Assembly (NCBI GenBank): GCA_900018345.1
Contig: FCNA01000161.1
Coordinates: 1-47,204, forward strand
Reading direction: 5' to 3'
DNA length: 47,204 bases
Origin: Clostridiales bacterium CHKCI006
GTDB lineage: Bacteria > Bacillota_I > Bacilli_A > Erysipelotrichales > Coprobacillaceae
In this document: positions 7,693 through 16,249 of the stretch, piece after piece
Position numbering within the stretch: the first letter of the stretch is position 1
Layout of the letters: every line of letters starts with the position of its first letter
The notes under the pieces: generated by a model
Databases searched by the model: none
Seen by the model: only the letters and a program-made list of their open reading frames with translations
What the model was told of the DNA's origin: nothing
Translations under genes and position numbers: made by a program

Positions 7693-7752
7693 ATGAAGAA
7701 AGTGTCAAATAGAAATTCTTTATTTAAGCAACTTCTTTCTAGACGTTTTTAA
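7693..7752 (+). CDS. Possible 19-codon leader peptide upstream of glnN
   Basis: AGAGGTGG (7681-7688) precedes ATG at 7693; the frame reads MKKVSNRNSLFKQLLSRRF and stops at 7752, inside the 5' arm of a terminator hairpin. It is a short basic peptide with no run of one amino acid. The layout of promoter, short ORF with ribosome site, terminator, then gene resembles attenuation leaders. It could be chance. Confidence 0.4.
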   Translation: MKKVSNRNSLFKQLLSRRF

Positions 7753-7779
7753 GCGTAACTTTTTAGTGCGCTTTTTTTC
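7751..7779 (+). terminator. Terminator-like hairpin between leader ORF and glnN
   Basis: AAGCGTAACT pairs with AGTGCGCTT (one bulged A, one G-U) across TTTT and is followed by seven T. It lies downstream of the 7644-7672 promoter and just before the glnN ribosome site, so it would act as an attenuator. Confidence 0.5.
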
Positions 7780-7799
7780 TTAAATAAAAGGAGGAAACT

Positions 7800-9896
7800 A
7801 TGGATTCTACACAGTTAACGGATTTATATGCTTCAATGACATTCAATGATGATGTGATGAAGGAACGCATTCCTAAATCGACGTATAAACAATTTCATGA
7901 AGCGTTGACACGAAATGAACCGATGAGTCGGGAAGTGGCCACCGTCATTGCGAATGCGATGAAGGTCTGGGCTGTCGAAAAGGGCGCTACGCACTTTGTG
8001 CATTGGTTCACCCCGCTTAGCGGCAATACAGCCGGCAAGTGTGACGCCTTTTTGGAACCAACCTCTGATCATCGCGCTATTCTGGAATTTAGCGGTAAAT
8101 CTTTGCGTAAAGGAGAACCGGATGCTTCCAGTTTCCCATCAGGAGGCTTGAGAGCGACTTTCGAGGCGCGCGGTTATACGGCCTGGGATTGTACCTCACC
8201 GGCTTTCGTTTATCAGAATACCCTTTATATTCCAACCCTTTTCTGTTCATACACAGGCGAGGCGCTGGATAAAAAGACGCCGCTGCTAAGAAGCTGTGAT
8301 GCACTGGATCGTGAAGGGGTGCGCTTATGTCATTTGATTGGTCTTACCGATGTGAAAAAAGTCAGTCCTTCAGTGGGATCAGAACAGGAATACTTCTTGG
8401 TCGATCGTAAATACTATGAAGAGCGTTTGGATCTGCGCCTGACAGGGCGGACCTTATTCGGGGCCAAACCACCGAAAGGACAGGAAATGGATGACCATTA
8501 CTTTGGTCAGATCAAACGCCGGGTCGGTGCTTTCATGGATGAATTGGATCACGAATTGTGGAAACAGGGGATCCCAAGCAAGACCAAACATAATGAGGTG
8601 GCACCTGCTCAGCACGAAGTGGCCTGCGTTTATCGCCATGCCAATTTGACGGCGGACAATAACCATCTGATGATGGAGATCATGCAGCGCATCGCTAAGA
8701 ATCATGATCTGATCTGTTTACTGCATGAAAAACCATTCCAGGGAGTGAATGGCAGCGGTAAGCACAATAACTGGTCAGTGGTCACCGATACTGGTGTCAA
8801 CTTATTCGATCCGGGGGATGATCCGGAAAGCAACCTGCCATTCATGTGTGCGTTTGCCTGTGTGATCAAGGCTGTGGATGAGTATGCGGATATGCTGATG
8901 ATGAGTGTTTCCAGTGCCGGTAATGATTTCCGTTTAGGTGGTCATGAGGCGCCGCCTTCCATCATGAGTATCTTTATCGGAGAAGAACTTTCTGAAGTAG
9001 TACAGGACTGGATCGATGGGGTATCCAAGACCAGCCGTGATGTTGAACGTTTTAAGACCGGTGTTTCGGTCATTCCGACTTTCTCAAAAGATAAGACCGA
9101 TCGTAACCGTACAAGTCCGTTTGCTTTTACCGGTAATAAGTTCGAGTTCCGTTCGGTCGGTTCCAGTCAATCTATTTCGGGTCCGAATACGATCTTAAAT
9201 ACGATCCTGGCCAAAGCGATGCGGGATATGTCCGATGCGATTGAAAAAAGTGAACTGCCTGGAAAGCAGGCTGCCATTGAGGTGGTGCGTCAATTCTTAA
9301 AAGAACATCAGCGCATTATCTTCAATGGAGATGGTTATGCGCCTAGCTGGCCTGAACAAGCCAGTCGTTTAGGTCTCTATAATGCGAAGGATACGGTGGA
9401 AGCCGCCCGTGTCTTGCGCAATAAAGAAAAGACAGCGATCTTCTCTGAAATGGGTGTCTATTCCAAGACGGAGCTGGAAAGCCGCTATGATATCCTGTTA
9501 CACAATTATAATGTCACGGTGCAGGTAGAAGCCAACACAGCGTTGAAGATGGCAAAGACACAGATCTATCCAGCCGGTATCCATTATCTAGGTGAGATCT
9601 CTAATGAACTAGCGAAAACGCGCGATGCGGGGATCGACGCCCGCTTCTTGCAGAAGGATGTACAGGCCATCAGTCATATTCTAGCTGATATTCGTCAAAA
9701 CATCTCAGCCTTAGAGCAGGCTGTCAAAAGGGCGCAGGAAAGTGAAGCCGATATTTATACGGTTTCCTGTCTGTGGCGCGATGAGGTCCGTTACTGGATG
9801 GAAGAGTTGCGCAGCAATGTCGATCTTCTCGAAGAAAATATCGATGCCAAGTACTGGCCATTGCCAACCTACATCGATCTGATGTTTGGTGTATAG
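7800..9896 (+). CDS. glnN: Glutamine synthetase type III
   Basis: At 698 aa this has the length and motifs of GSIII, the large glutamine synthetase of anaerobes and cyanobacteria, which makes glutamine from glutamate, ammonia and ATP. Typical segments include FPSGGLRATFEARGYTAWD, VGSEQEYFLVD (metal-binding Glu), NEVAPAQHEVA and GNDFRLGGHEAPP. The start follows AAAGGAGG. It stands alone, with its own promoter and a leader that looks attenuated (7693-7779). No glnR or nifA neighbour is visible. Confidence 0.95.
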   Translation: MDSTQLTDLYASMTFNDDVMKERIPKSTYKQFHEALTRNEPMSREVATVIANAMKVWAVEKGATHFVHWFTPLSGNTAGKCDAFLEPTSDHRAILEFSGKSLRKGEPDASSFPSGGLRATFEARGYTAWDCTSPAFVYQNTLYIPTLFCSYTGEALDKKTPLLRSCDALDREGVRLCHLIGLTDVKKVSPSVGSEQEYFLVDRKYYEERLDLRLTGRTLFGAKPPKGQEMDDHYFGQIKRRVGAFMDELDHELWKQGIPSKTKHNEVAPAQHEVACVYRHANLTADNNHLMMEIMQRIAKNHDLICLLHEKPFQGVNGSGKHNNWSVVTDTGVNLFDPGDDPESNLPFMCAFACVIKAVDEYADMLMMSVSSAGNDFRLGGHEAPPSIMSIFIGEELSEVVQDWIDGVSKTSRDVERFKTGVSVIPTFSKDKTDRNRTSPFAFTGNKFEFRSVGSSQSISGPNTILNTILAKAMRDMSDAIEKSELPGKQAAIEVVRQFLKEHQRIIFNGDGYAPSWPEQASRLGLYNAKDTVEAARVLRNKEKTAIFSEMGVYSKTELESRYDILLHNYNVTVQVEANTALKMAKTQIYPAGIHYLGEISNELAKTRDAGIDARFLQKDVQAISHILADIRQNISALEQAVKRAQESEADIYTVSCLWRDEVRYWMEELRSNVDLLEENIDAKYWPLPTYIDLMFGV

Positions 9897-9913
9897 TTTT
9901 TGAGTGAATTTAT

Positions 9914-9941
9914 TTGCAATCCCGACGGGATAGGGTATAAT
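9914..9941 (+). promoter_or_regulatory. Promoter of the Ig-like surface protein gene
   Basis: TTGCAA (9914-9919), 16 bp and TATAAT (9936-9941), 22 bp before the start codon at 9964. Confidence 0.6.
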
Positions 9942-9963
9942 TTGTTTACGGAGGGGAAAGAAG

Positions 9964-11211
9964 ATGGAAAAAAAAGTGATTGCGACAACCATTGGAATCC
10001 TGGCAGCGTTCGTTGCTTTGATGACTGTGCTTCTAGTCCGTATTGCGCCTGTTACCATCAAAAGGGCAACCTTTAGTTTTCAGGTCCACAGTGAACTTCC
10101 GACCGATCCGTCTTATTATATTCATGCCAATGACACGGTCCTGACGAGCTGTGTGGTTGATCTGTCACAGGTCGATGTCGAGGTCATGGCAACCTATCCT
10201 GCTTATATCGAATACAATGGACAACGTTTTAGTTTTTCTGTCGTCATTGAAGATACGATTCCACCGAGCATCCAGCTCAAAGATGGCAATACGACCGTCA
10301 AGTGTTATGTCGGTCAAACCATCCGGGCAGCGGATCTGGTGACGGTCAGTGACGATAGTGAATATACCGTTTATTTTAAATTAGATGATGGCTCTTATGT
10401 CGAAACGATGACTTTAAAAGAAGAGATGCGCCGAGATTTCCCTATTTATGCGAAAGATGCTTCAGGCAATGAGCAGTCACCGGTCCGGGTCATTTTGGAT
10501 GTCAGTCTGGATGACGAAAAGCCGGTCATTAGTGGTGTGGATACGACGTCTTTGAAACTGAATGCCAGCTTTGATCCGTATGAAGGCGTGACGGCGACAG
10601 ATAATGTCGATGGGGATCTGACAAGTGAAATAACGATTGAGGGCAGTGTGGATACGCACACGCTTGGAACTTATCGTCTGACTTATCGAGTGACCGACAG
10701 TTCCGGCAATCAGGCGGTTGTGACACGTACGGTCGTTGTGAGTGAGGATGGTCAACGCGGACAGAATGACGTGGGCGATGGACCTTTTTTGACCAATAGT
10801 CAGGTAGAGGCACGCAACCAGAAGGTATCCAGCCTGATGGAAGGCGAATTAGATATCTTTAGCGATGAAAGCTTTGTGCGGGAATTGAATCATTATCTCT
10901 GCACCCATTTTAGCCCATCGGCCAGTGCCCAGACGAGCTATGATGTGATCGTGAATCAGGAAGGAAATCGGGTGGCCATGGCACGTGCGGTGAAGGTCTT
11001 CCTTGATGAAAAGGGACTGAGTAATCAAATCGTTTATGGCAGTCAGAGCGGGATGGTATGGAATATCGTGAAGATTGGCAATCATTACCGCCATCTGGAT
11101 GTCTATGGCAACTATGAAGCCGGCGATGAATCGCTTTATCTTTTGAAGACGACAAACCAGCTTGATGAGAGCCACCAATATGCAACATCTCAATACCCAA
11201 CATGTGAATAA
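9964..11211 (+). CDS. Membrane-anchored Ig-like (DUF5011) protein with a degenerate transglutaminase-like end
   Basis: The 415-aa protein has an N-terminal membrane anchor (about 5-27) and then lies outside the cell. Two beta-sandwich repeats follow; the second (about 185-260) has the DUF5011 pattern ATDNVDGDLT and YRVTDSSGNQA. The C-terminal part ends in a pattern (MVWNIVKIGNHYRHLDVYGN) like the His-Asp half of transglutaminase-like proteins. However, the usual Cys and the His of HAWN are not present, so it is probably a binding domain. No sortase motif. GGAGGGG precedes the ATG; a terminator follows at once. Confidence 0.7.
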   Translation: MEKKVIATTIGILAAFVALMTVLLVRIAPVTIKRATFSFQVHSELPTDPSYYIHANDTVLTSCVVDLSQVDVEVMATYPAYIEYNGQRFSFSVVIEDTIPPSIQLKDGNTTVKCYVGQTIRAADLVTVSDDSEYTVYFKLDDGSYVETMTLKEEMRRDFPIYAKDASGNEQSPVRVILDVSLDDEKPVISGVDTTSLKLNASFDPYEGVTATDNVDGDLTSEITIEGSVDTHTLGTYRLTYRVTDSSGNQAVVTRTVVVSEDGQRGQNDVGDGPFLTNSQVEARNQKVSSLMEGELDIFSDESFVRELNHYLCTHFSPSASAQTSYDVIVNQEGNRVAMARAVKVFLDEKGLSNQIVYGSQSGMVWNIVKIGNHYRHLDVYGNYEAGDESLYLLKTTNQLDESHQYATSQYPTCE

Positions 11212-11234
11212 GCCAGTTTGCGCTGGCTTTTTTT
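11211..11234 (+). terminator. Intrinsic terminator
   Basis: AGCCAG pairs with CTGGCT over a 6-nt loop, then seven T. It starts in the stop codon of the Ig-like gene. Confidence 0.85.
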
Positions 11235-11273
11235 CGAATAAGCCAATCAAAAAATAGATCAAGGAGGAAAGGC

Positions 11274-13016
11274 ATGACGAAAAAAGAATGGCTGGAAGAT
11301 CATCAGAACCAGTTACAAGAGACATACACCCAATTAGAGACAAAAGCCAATCAGTTAAGCTGGATACGCTTAGGAACCATCGTTCCAGCTGTGATTTTGG
11401 CCATTGCCGGAATGGTTGAATGGTCTTTTTGGATGCTGGCGTGTGCACTGGTCCTGCTGGTAGGATTTGGCATCATTTATACACGTCACGAGGCGCTGAA
11501 GCGACGCTTACAGCATATCAGACTGGAATCTTTGGTCGTGGACCGTTTACTGGCTCGTTTTGACGACCGTTGGCAAAAAGAAGAGGGGGAAGCTAAGACC
11601 AGCTGGCCGGTGCAGGATCATTATCTCTATGATCTAGATGTGCTGGGGCCTCGTTCTTTATGGAGCTATTTATGCTTTTTAAAGGGAGAAGCAGCACGTG
11701 AGGATATGCTTTCTTTGCTGACCTCTGTGGGTCTGGAGCATCAGGCAAGTTTTCACGAGTTAGCCAGTCACCCTCAGCTGGTTTTGGATATCATTGTTGA
11801 AAATGAACGCTTAAGCGTTTCAGAACAGCGCAAATTAGCTGCTAAACTGGATCGAACACGACCGGAATGGGCTTTGCAGGCCTGCCTGGTGGTCTATCCG
11901 CTGGCCTTACTCGCGAGCCTCTATCTATTATTGACTGCTTCTATTGCCGTTGGTGTGGTGGGGTGTGTACTGGCTTCGGTTTTCTTTCAGCTTTTTTATG
12001 CCAGCCGTTTCCAGAACCGCTTTGATCAGCTGGCTGCTTTTTTAAGGACAGCCAAAGGCATGGTGGAAAAAAGTGAAGTGATCCTGTCCCAGCCACTGCA
12101 AAGCGATGAGCTGGCAAAACTACAGCAGGCTCTTGCGGAAATGAAACGCCATTATGCCAGTTTACAGCGTTTATTTCAAGCCATTCAGGTTCGCTATAAT
12201 CCCTTGCTCTATCTCTTTTTTAATATGCTTTGTCTTTATGGCGGCTGGCTTTATGTCATCAGTATGAAGACTAAAAGCATCGATTTTGAAAAATGGCAGT
12301 ACTGGGAAAAGAGACTGGCCCGATTTGAGAGCCTGACGAGTCTCTCGACCTGGCTTTTAGTGAAGGAGCATTTATGTGATCCGATCATCACGACAGATCA
12401 TTTATCTTTTGAAGAACTCTGCCATCCTTTGATGAGTGAAGAGCGGGCCGTAGGTGCGACGGCTTCTTTTGATCCATGTACCTGTGTGATCACCGGCAGC
12501 AACATGGCTGGGAAAACGACTTTTATGCGCAGCTTGGGCTTGAATCTGATCTTGGTCAGGATCGGTCTACCGGCCAAGGCCAGGCGGCTGGAGACACCGC
12601 TTTTAGATGTCTTTACCAGTATGCGTGTTGCGGATGATGTGAATGCCGGGGTGTCAACCTTTTATGGCGAGCTTATGCGGATTCGCGAGATGATCGATCA
12701 TGTTTCCGATGAGCGTCCGGCGCTCTATCTGATTGACGAGATCTTTAAGGGAACGAACCTGAAAGATCGTATCATTGGCGCCAAAGCGGCTTTGCAGAAG
12801 CTGCATGTTCCGCATAGCTTTACTTTTGTCTCCACACATGATGAACAGCTGTGTTCACATGAACATATCCCAATTATCAACATTCATTTTCAGGAAGATT
12901 ATGTCGATGACAAGATCGTCTTTGATTACCGTCTGAAGCCGGGCATGGCGACATCGACCAATGCGCATTATCTGATGAAGATGATCGGAATCATAGAAAC
13001 GGGGGAAGAACAATGA
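11274..13016 (+). CDS. Membrane-embedded MutS-family ATPase
   Basis: The 580-aa protein has the C-terminal ATPase of MutS: Walker A GSNMAGKTT (408-416), Walker B LYLIDEIFKGTN and FVSTHDE. The mismatch-reading and clamp-connector domains of MutS are missing. Instead, paired membrane helices lie at about 30-70 and 203-245, with another hydrophobic stretch near 315. This fits the MutS-related membrane proteins of Bacillota and Bacteroidota, whose function is not known. The start has AAGGAGG. It overlaps the following HAD gene by ATGA. Confidence 0.8.
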   Translation: MTKKEWLEDHQNQLQETYTQLETKANQLSWIRLGTIVPAVILAIAGMVEWSFWMLACALVLLVGFGIIYTRHEALKRRLQHIRLESLVVDRLLARFDDRWQKEEGEAKTSWPVQDHYLYDLDVLGPRSLWSYLCFLKGEAAREDMLSLLTSVGLEHQASFHELASHPQLVLDIIVENERLSVSEQRKLAAKLDRTRPEWALQACLVVYPLALLASLYLLLTASIAVGVVGCVLASVFFQLFYASRFQNRFDQLAAFLRTAKGMVEKSEVILSQPLQSDELAKLQQALAEMKRHYASLQRLFQAIQVRYNPLLYLFFNMLCLYGGWLYVISMKTKSIDFEKWQYWEKRLARFESLTSLSTWLLVKEHLCDPIITTDHLSFEELCHPLMSEERAVGATASFDPCTCVITGSNMAGKTTFMRSLGLNLILVRIGLPAKARRLETPLLDVFTSMRVADDVNAGVSTFYGELMRIREMIDHVSDERPALYLIDEIFKGTNLKDRIIGAKAALQKLHVPHSFTFVSTHDEQLCSHEHIPIINIHFQEDYVDDKIVFDYRLKPGMATSTNAHYLMKMIGIIETGEEQ

Positions 13017-13825
13017 CATATCGTATGATTGCCTTAGATTTAGATGGCACACTTAAAAACTCACAAAACGAAATTACACCGAAGACCAAAGAAGCCCTGC
13101 TGGATTGCAGTAAGCAGGGGATGGTTATCGTGCTGGCCAGTGGCCGTCCGACACCGGGGCTGCGCCACGAGGCCAAAGAACTCAAATTAGATGAATATCA
13201 TGGCGTCCTGTTGTCTTTCAATGGGGCACGTGTCTATGATATGAAGACCAAGCAGGTCATTTACGAACAGGTAATCAGCCATGAAATGGCGAAACAGGTC
13301 TATGATCGGGCCAAAGCCTATGGGCTGGCCTGTTTGACTTATCATGAAGATGGGATTCTGACAGAGGATGATCAGGATGCTTATGTCCAAATCGAGAGTC
13401 GGATCAATGATATGCCAATCATTCATACCGATAACTGGAAAGAGGCCTTTGATCATGATGTACATAAAGTTCTCCTGACAGGAGAGCCCGCTTATTTAGC
13501 GAAGATCGAAGAGGAATTCAAAGCCCCTTTTGTCGATCAGCTGAGCATCTATCGTTCCAGCCCTTATTTTCTGGAGGTGATGGCCAAGGGCATCGACAAA
13601 GCCAACTCCTTAGGGAAGCTGTGTGAACAGCTTGCCATTCAGCCTTCCATGGTCATGGCTTTTGGAGATGGCTTTAATGATATCTCCATGATTGAATTTG
13701 CCGGTTTGGGTGTAGCTATGGGCAATGCTCAGGAACCCGTCAAAGCAGCCGCCGATCTGATTACCCTATCCAATGATGACGACGGTATCGAACAGGTGAT
13801 CAACACGTATGTGTTCGGTGCCTAA
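13013..13825 (+). CDS. Cof-type HAD-IIB phosphatase
   Basis: The 270-aa protein shows HAD motif I DLDGTL (9-14), a Ser/Gly motif II region ASGRPTPG, a Lys motif III and motif IV FGDGFNDISMIEFAG, with the C2 cap of sugar-phosphate and nucleotide phosphatases such as Cof and YidA. Substrate unknown. The start overlaps the MutS-like stop (ATGA), suggesting coupling, and its end overlaps the DUF4250 gene. Two other HAD-IIB genes lie at 19709 and 31197. Confidence 0.9.
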   Translation: MTYRMIALDLDGTLKNSQNEITPKTKEALLDCSKQGMVIVLASGRPTPGLRHEAKELKLDEYHGVLLSFNGARVYDMKTKQVIYEQVISHEMAKQVYDRAKAYGLACLTYHEDGILTEDDQDAYVQIESRINDMPIIHTDNWKEAFDHDVHKVLLTGEPAYLAKIEEEFKAPFVDQLSIYRSSPYFLEVMAKGIDKANSLGKLCEQLAIQPSMVMAFGDGFNDISMIEFAGLGVAMGNAQEPVKAAADLITLSNDDDGIEQVINTYVFGA

Positions 13826-13994
13826 GGATCCTTTCATGCTGGTGAGCTGGCTGAACATGAAGCTGCGTGACCAGTATGATTCACTGGATCGTCTGTGCGA
13901 TGATTTGGACTTAGATAGGGAAGCCATCCTCGCCACAGTCGCTTCAAATGACTATTATTATGACAAGACAAATAATCAAATGAAGCAAAAATAA
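13809..13994 (+). CDS. DUF4250 protein
   Basis: The 61-aa frame contains VPKDPFMLVSWLNMKLRDQY and YDSLDRLCDDLDLD, typical of DUF4250, a short protein of unknown function in gut Bacillota and Bacteroidota. The family usually starts MIPKDP, so GTG at 13818 could be the real start; ATG at 13809 has AGGTGA about 9 nt upstream. It overlaps the HAD gene by 17 nt and ends at a terminator. Confidence 0.8.
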   Translation: MCSVPKDPFMLVSWLNMKLRDQYDSLDRLCDDLDLDREAILATVASNDYYYDKTNNQMKQK

Positions 13995-13996
13995 AG

Positions 13997-14022
13997 CCGA
14001 ATCGCTAGGATTCGGTTTTTTT
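13997..14022 (+). terminator. Terminator between convergent genes
   Basis: CCGAATC pairs with GATTCGG over a 5-nt loop, then seven T on the plus strand; the minus strand also has a T-rich tail, so it may work both ways. It overlaps the stop of the AAA ATPase gene. Confidence 0.85.
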
Positions 14023-15747
14023 ATCGGCAAAATCGGCCACTTCTAATAAAGTCAGATCGGCATCCGGATCCTTTGCCAGGCGGGCTGCCTGATGCAGGAT
14101 GGCATCTTCCAGCACATTGCGGGCCAGTCGACCATTCCCCTGTAGGCTTGGCTGATGCGCATAGTCGTCTTCTAAATAGCACTGAGCGCTTTCGGTCAGC
14201 TGGTAATCTTTATCCTGCGCTAGTTTGCAGGTAATCCTGACGAGTTCAGACGGACTGTAATCGGCAAAGTGAAGGGTACGGCTAAACCGTGAGGCCAGGC
14301 CGGAGTTGGCGGTAAGAAAGGTCTGCATCTCTTTCTCGTAACCGGCTAAAATACATACAAACTGGTCGCGGTAGTCCTCCATGTACTTCACCAGTGTATC
14401 GATGGCTTCAAGGCCAAAGCTGTCTTCCTTCCCACGATAGAGACTGTAGGCTTCATCAATGAAAAGAATTCCACCGAGACTGGCATCAATCACTGCTTTT
14501 GTCTTCGGCGCCGTTTGACCGGCATAGCTGGCGACCAGGTCTTGTCGGGCCACCTCGATCAGTTGTCCGTTGGAGACAAGTCCTTTGGATTTGAGGTAAC
14601 GACCGAACAGGCGTGCGATCGTCGTCTTGCCGGTCCCCGGATTGCCGCTAAAGATCATATGGAGATTCAGTGGGGTGGTCTTCAATCCTTGTCTTTGACG
14701 TCTTTCATTCATGGTCACGAGCTGGTCGAGATTGAAAAGATAATCCTTGACTTCTTGGAGACCGACGATCTGATCGAGCTCATCGGCTAAGGCGTAGTCT
14801 GTCACGAGGTCAGGGGAGAGCAGCTGATCATCCAGCCACCATTGCCCATTCGCATAACGGAGCTTACCAGAACGCGACTGAAGCCATTTGTCCAGCTGTT
14901 TTAAGACCTTGAGGTAGCTATGCATGCCCTCCTGCGGATCATAGCTCTCTTCGATGGCTTTATAGGCACTGGCACTGATCTCAAGCTGGGGGTGCTCACT
15001 GGTCAATTGCTGCAAGAGCGTTGACAGAAGCGTTTGCCGCGTTTTCAGATCCAGCGGACTGGCTTCAATGATCTCGTCTAACTGGCCGGTCAATTGATTG
15101 CCCAGACGAGAGATGGCCTGATCGCGTGTCAGATCTTCTACTAAAATGAGCCATTGTCCCTTGGCATACAGGCGCGAGATCAATTGCGAATCTAATACCT
15201 GGCTGGCTTCCACAAGCTTTCCCTGATTGGCCAAATAGCGTTTAGGCAGGGAAAGCGATCCCTGACTGATCAGTTCGCCAAGCGCCCTCTGTAAAGAAGG
15301 TGGGGCAAGCGTGAGATTTTCTAAAACGATGACTGCCTGCGGCTCATTTAATAAGCCATAAATGTCCTGATAAAACAATTGGATGTCCTGATAGAGAGCT
15401 AGATTTAAAATAAGCGGTTCTTTATGTTGGACATGCTTGTCCAAATAGGCTTTTAATGTTTCCTGCCGAATCGCACTATGTTTACCCACCCCTTTGGGTC
15501 CACAGACCAAAACACTGCGCAAGGTCGTCATTGGTTTATTTTGAAGAAAATGCCGAAGTGACTGAAGCATCTTGTCCTGGGCAATCACCGGGTGCAGCGA
15601 AACCTCGGGCAGATCCTCGGTCTGATTATTTTCCTGAATGATGGCATGCATTTGCGAAGATAGGGCATCCATCTCTTTTTTGAGCTGGTCTGTTTTAGAC
15701 ACGGATGTAAAAAAATCATCATATAAAGAACGATATTGTCGGGGCAT
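14005..15747 (-). CDS. Double AAA ATPase, CbbX/SpoVK-like C-terminal domain
   Basis: The 580-aa protein has two AAA modules. The second (about 330-560) is a complete CbbX/SpoVK-type domain: Walker A GNPGTGKTT (368-376), Walker B ILFIDEAYSL and arginine-rich SRFSRTLHF. The first (about 50-260) keeps a P-loop GPKGVGKHS (83-91), but its Walker B reads AVIVLENL, so it may not hydrolyse ATP. Architecture resembles ClpB/SpoVK-like remodelling factors or ESX/type VII helper ATPases. The substrate is unknown and no secretion genes are nearby. AAAGGAGC precedes the start. It is divergent from the DUF1622 gene. Confidence 0.8.
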   Translation of the reverse strand: MPRQYRSLYDDFFTSVSKTDQLKKEMDALSSQMHAIIQENNQTEDLPEVSLHPVIAQDKMLQSLRHFLQNKPMTTLRSVLVCGPKGVGKHSAIRQETLKAYLDKHVQHKEPLILNLALYQDIQLFYQDIYGLLNEPQAVIVLENLTLAPPSLQRALGELISQGSLSLPKRYLANQGKLVEASQVLDSQLISRLYAKGQWLILVEDLTRDQAISRLGNQLTGQLDEIIEASPLDLKTRQTLLSTLLQQLTSEHPQLEISASAYKAIEESYDPQEGMHSYLKVLKQLDKWLQSRSGKLRYANGQWWLDDQLLSPDLVTDYALADELDQIVGLQEVKDYLFNLDQLVTMNERRQRQGLKTTPLNLHMIFSGNPGTGKTTIARLFGRYLKSKGLVSNGQLIEVARQDLVASYAGQTAPKTKAVIDASLGGILFIDEAYSLYRGKEDSFGLEAIDTLVKYMEDYRDQFVCILAGYEKEMQTFLTANSGLASRFSRTLHFADYSPSELVRITCKLAQDKDYQLTESAQCYLEDDYAHQPSLQGNGRLARNVLEDAILHQAARLAKDPDADLTLLEVADFADKKTES

Positions 15748-15801
15748 ATGTCCACGCTCCTTTCTTTTTTATCATATCATAATTCAGCGGGAAAATCACT
15801 C

Positions 15802-15831
15802 TTTACATGTGATCGCAAACTTTGGTAGAAT
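15802..15831 (+). promoter_or_regulatory. Promoter of the DUF1622 gene
   Basis: TTTACA (15802-15807), 18 bp and TAGAAT (15826-15831), 23 bp before the start codon. Confidence 0.5.
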
Positions 15832-15854
15832 ACAGATAGAAAGTGGTGAAAACA

Positions 15855-16175
15855 ATGCTGATTGAATGGATGCATCTTTTTCTGAATAACATAACTGATT
15901 TTTTGGTTATCCTGCTTGAACTGATGGGTGTCTTTGTGATTGCTGTGACTGCTCTGCATGGCTTTTGGAACTTTTTGAAAAAAGATCCCAATATTCGTTT
16001 GAAACTGCTGGAAGGTTTATCGACGGCGCTGAGTTTTAAGCTGGGCAGTGAGATCCTGCGTACGGTCATTGTGCGTGAAATGAGTGAGGTTTTATTTATT
16101 GGTGCCATTATCGTCTTGCGTGCCGGGCTGACTTTTTTGATCCATTGGGAAATTCACAGCGAACAAAAGCACTGA
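15855..16175 (+). CDS. DUF1622 small membrane protein
   Basis: From ATG 15855, after AAGTGGTGA, the 106-aa protein has two membrane helices (about 8-30 and 78-98) and the conserved stretches LGSEILRTVIV and AIIVLRAGLTFLIHWE of DUF1622. Function unknown. GTG codons at 15843 and 15846 are less likely starts because they lie within the ribosome site. A weak hairpin AAAAGC/GCTTTT with eight T follows at about 16168-16193. Confidence 0.8.
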   Translation: MLIEWMHLFLNNITDFLVILLELMGVFVIAVTALHGFWNFLKKDPNIRLKLLEGLSTALSFKLGSEILRTVIVREMSEVLFIGAIIVLRAGLTFLIHWEIHSEQKH

Positions 16176-16249
16176 TTTGAGCTTTTTTTTAGGAACGATA
16201 TGTTATTTTTTGAAATCCATGATATAATGAAAGAGAAAGTGGTGATGAT

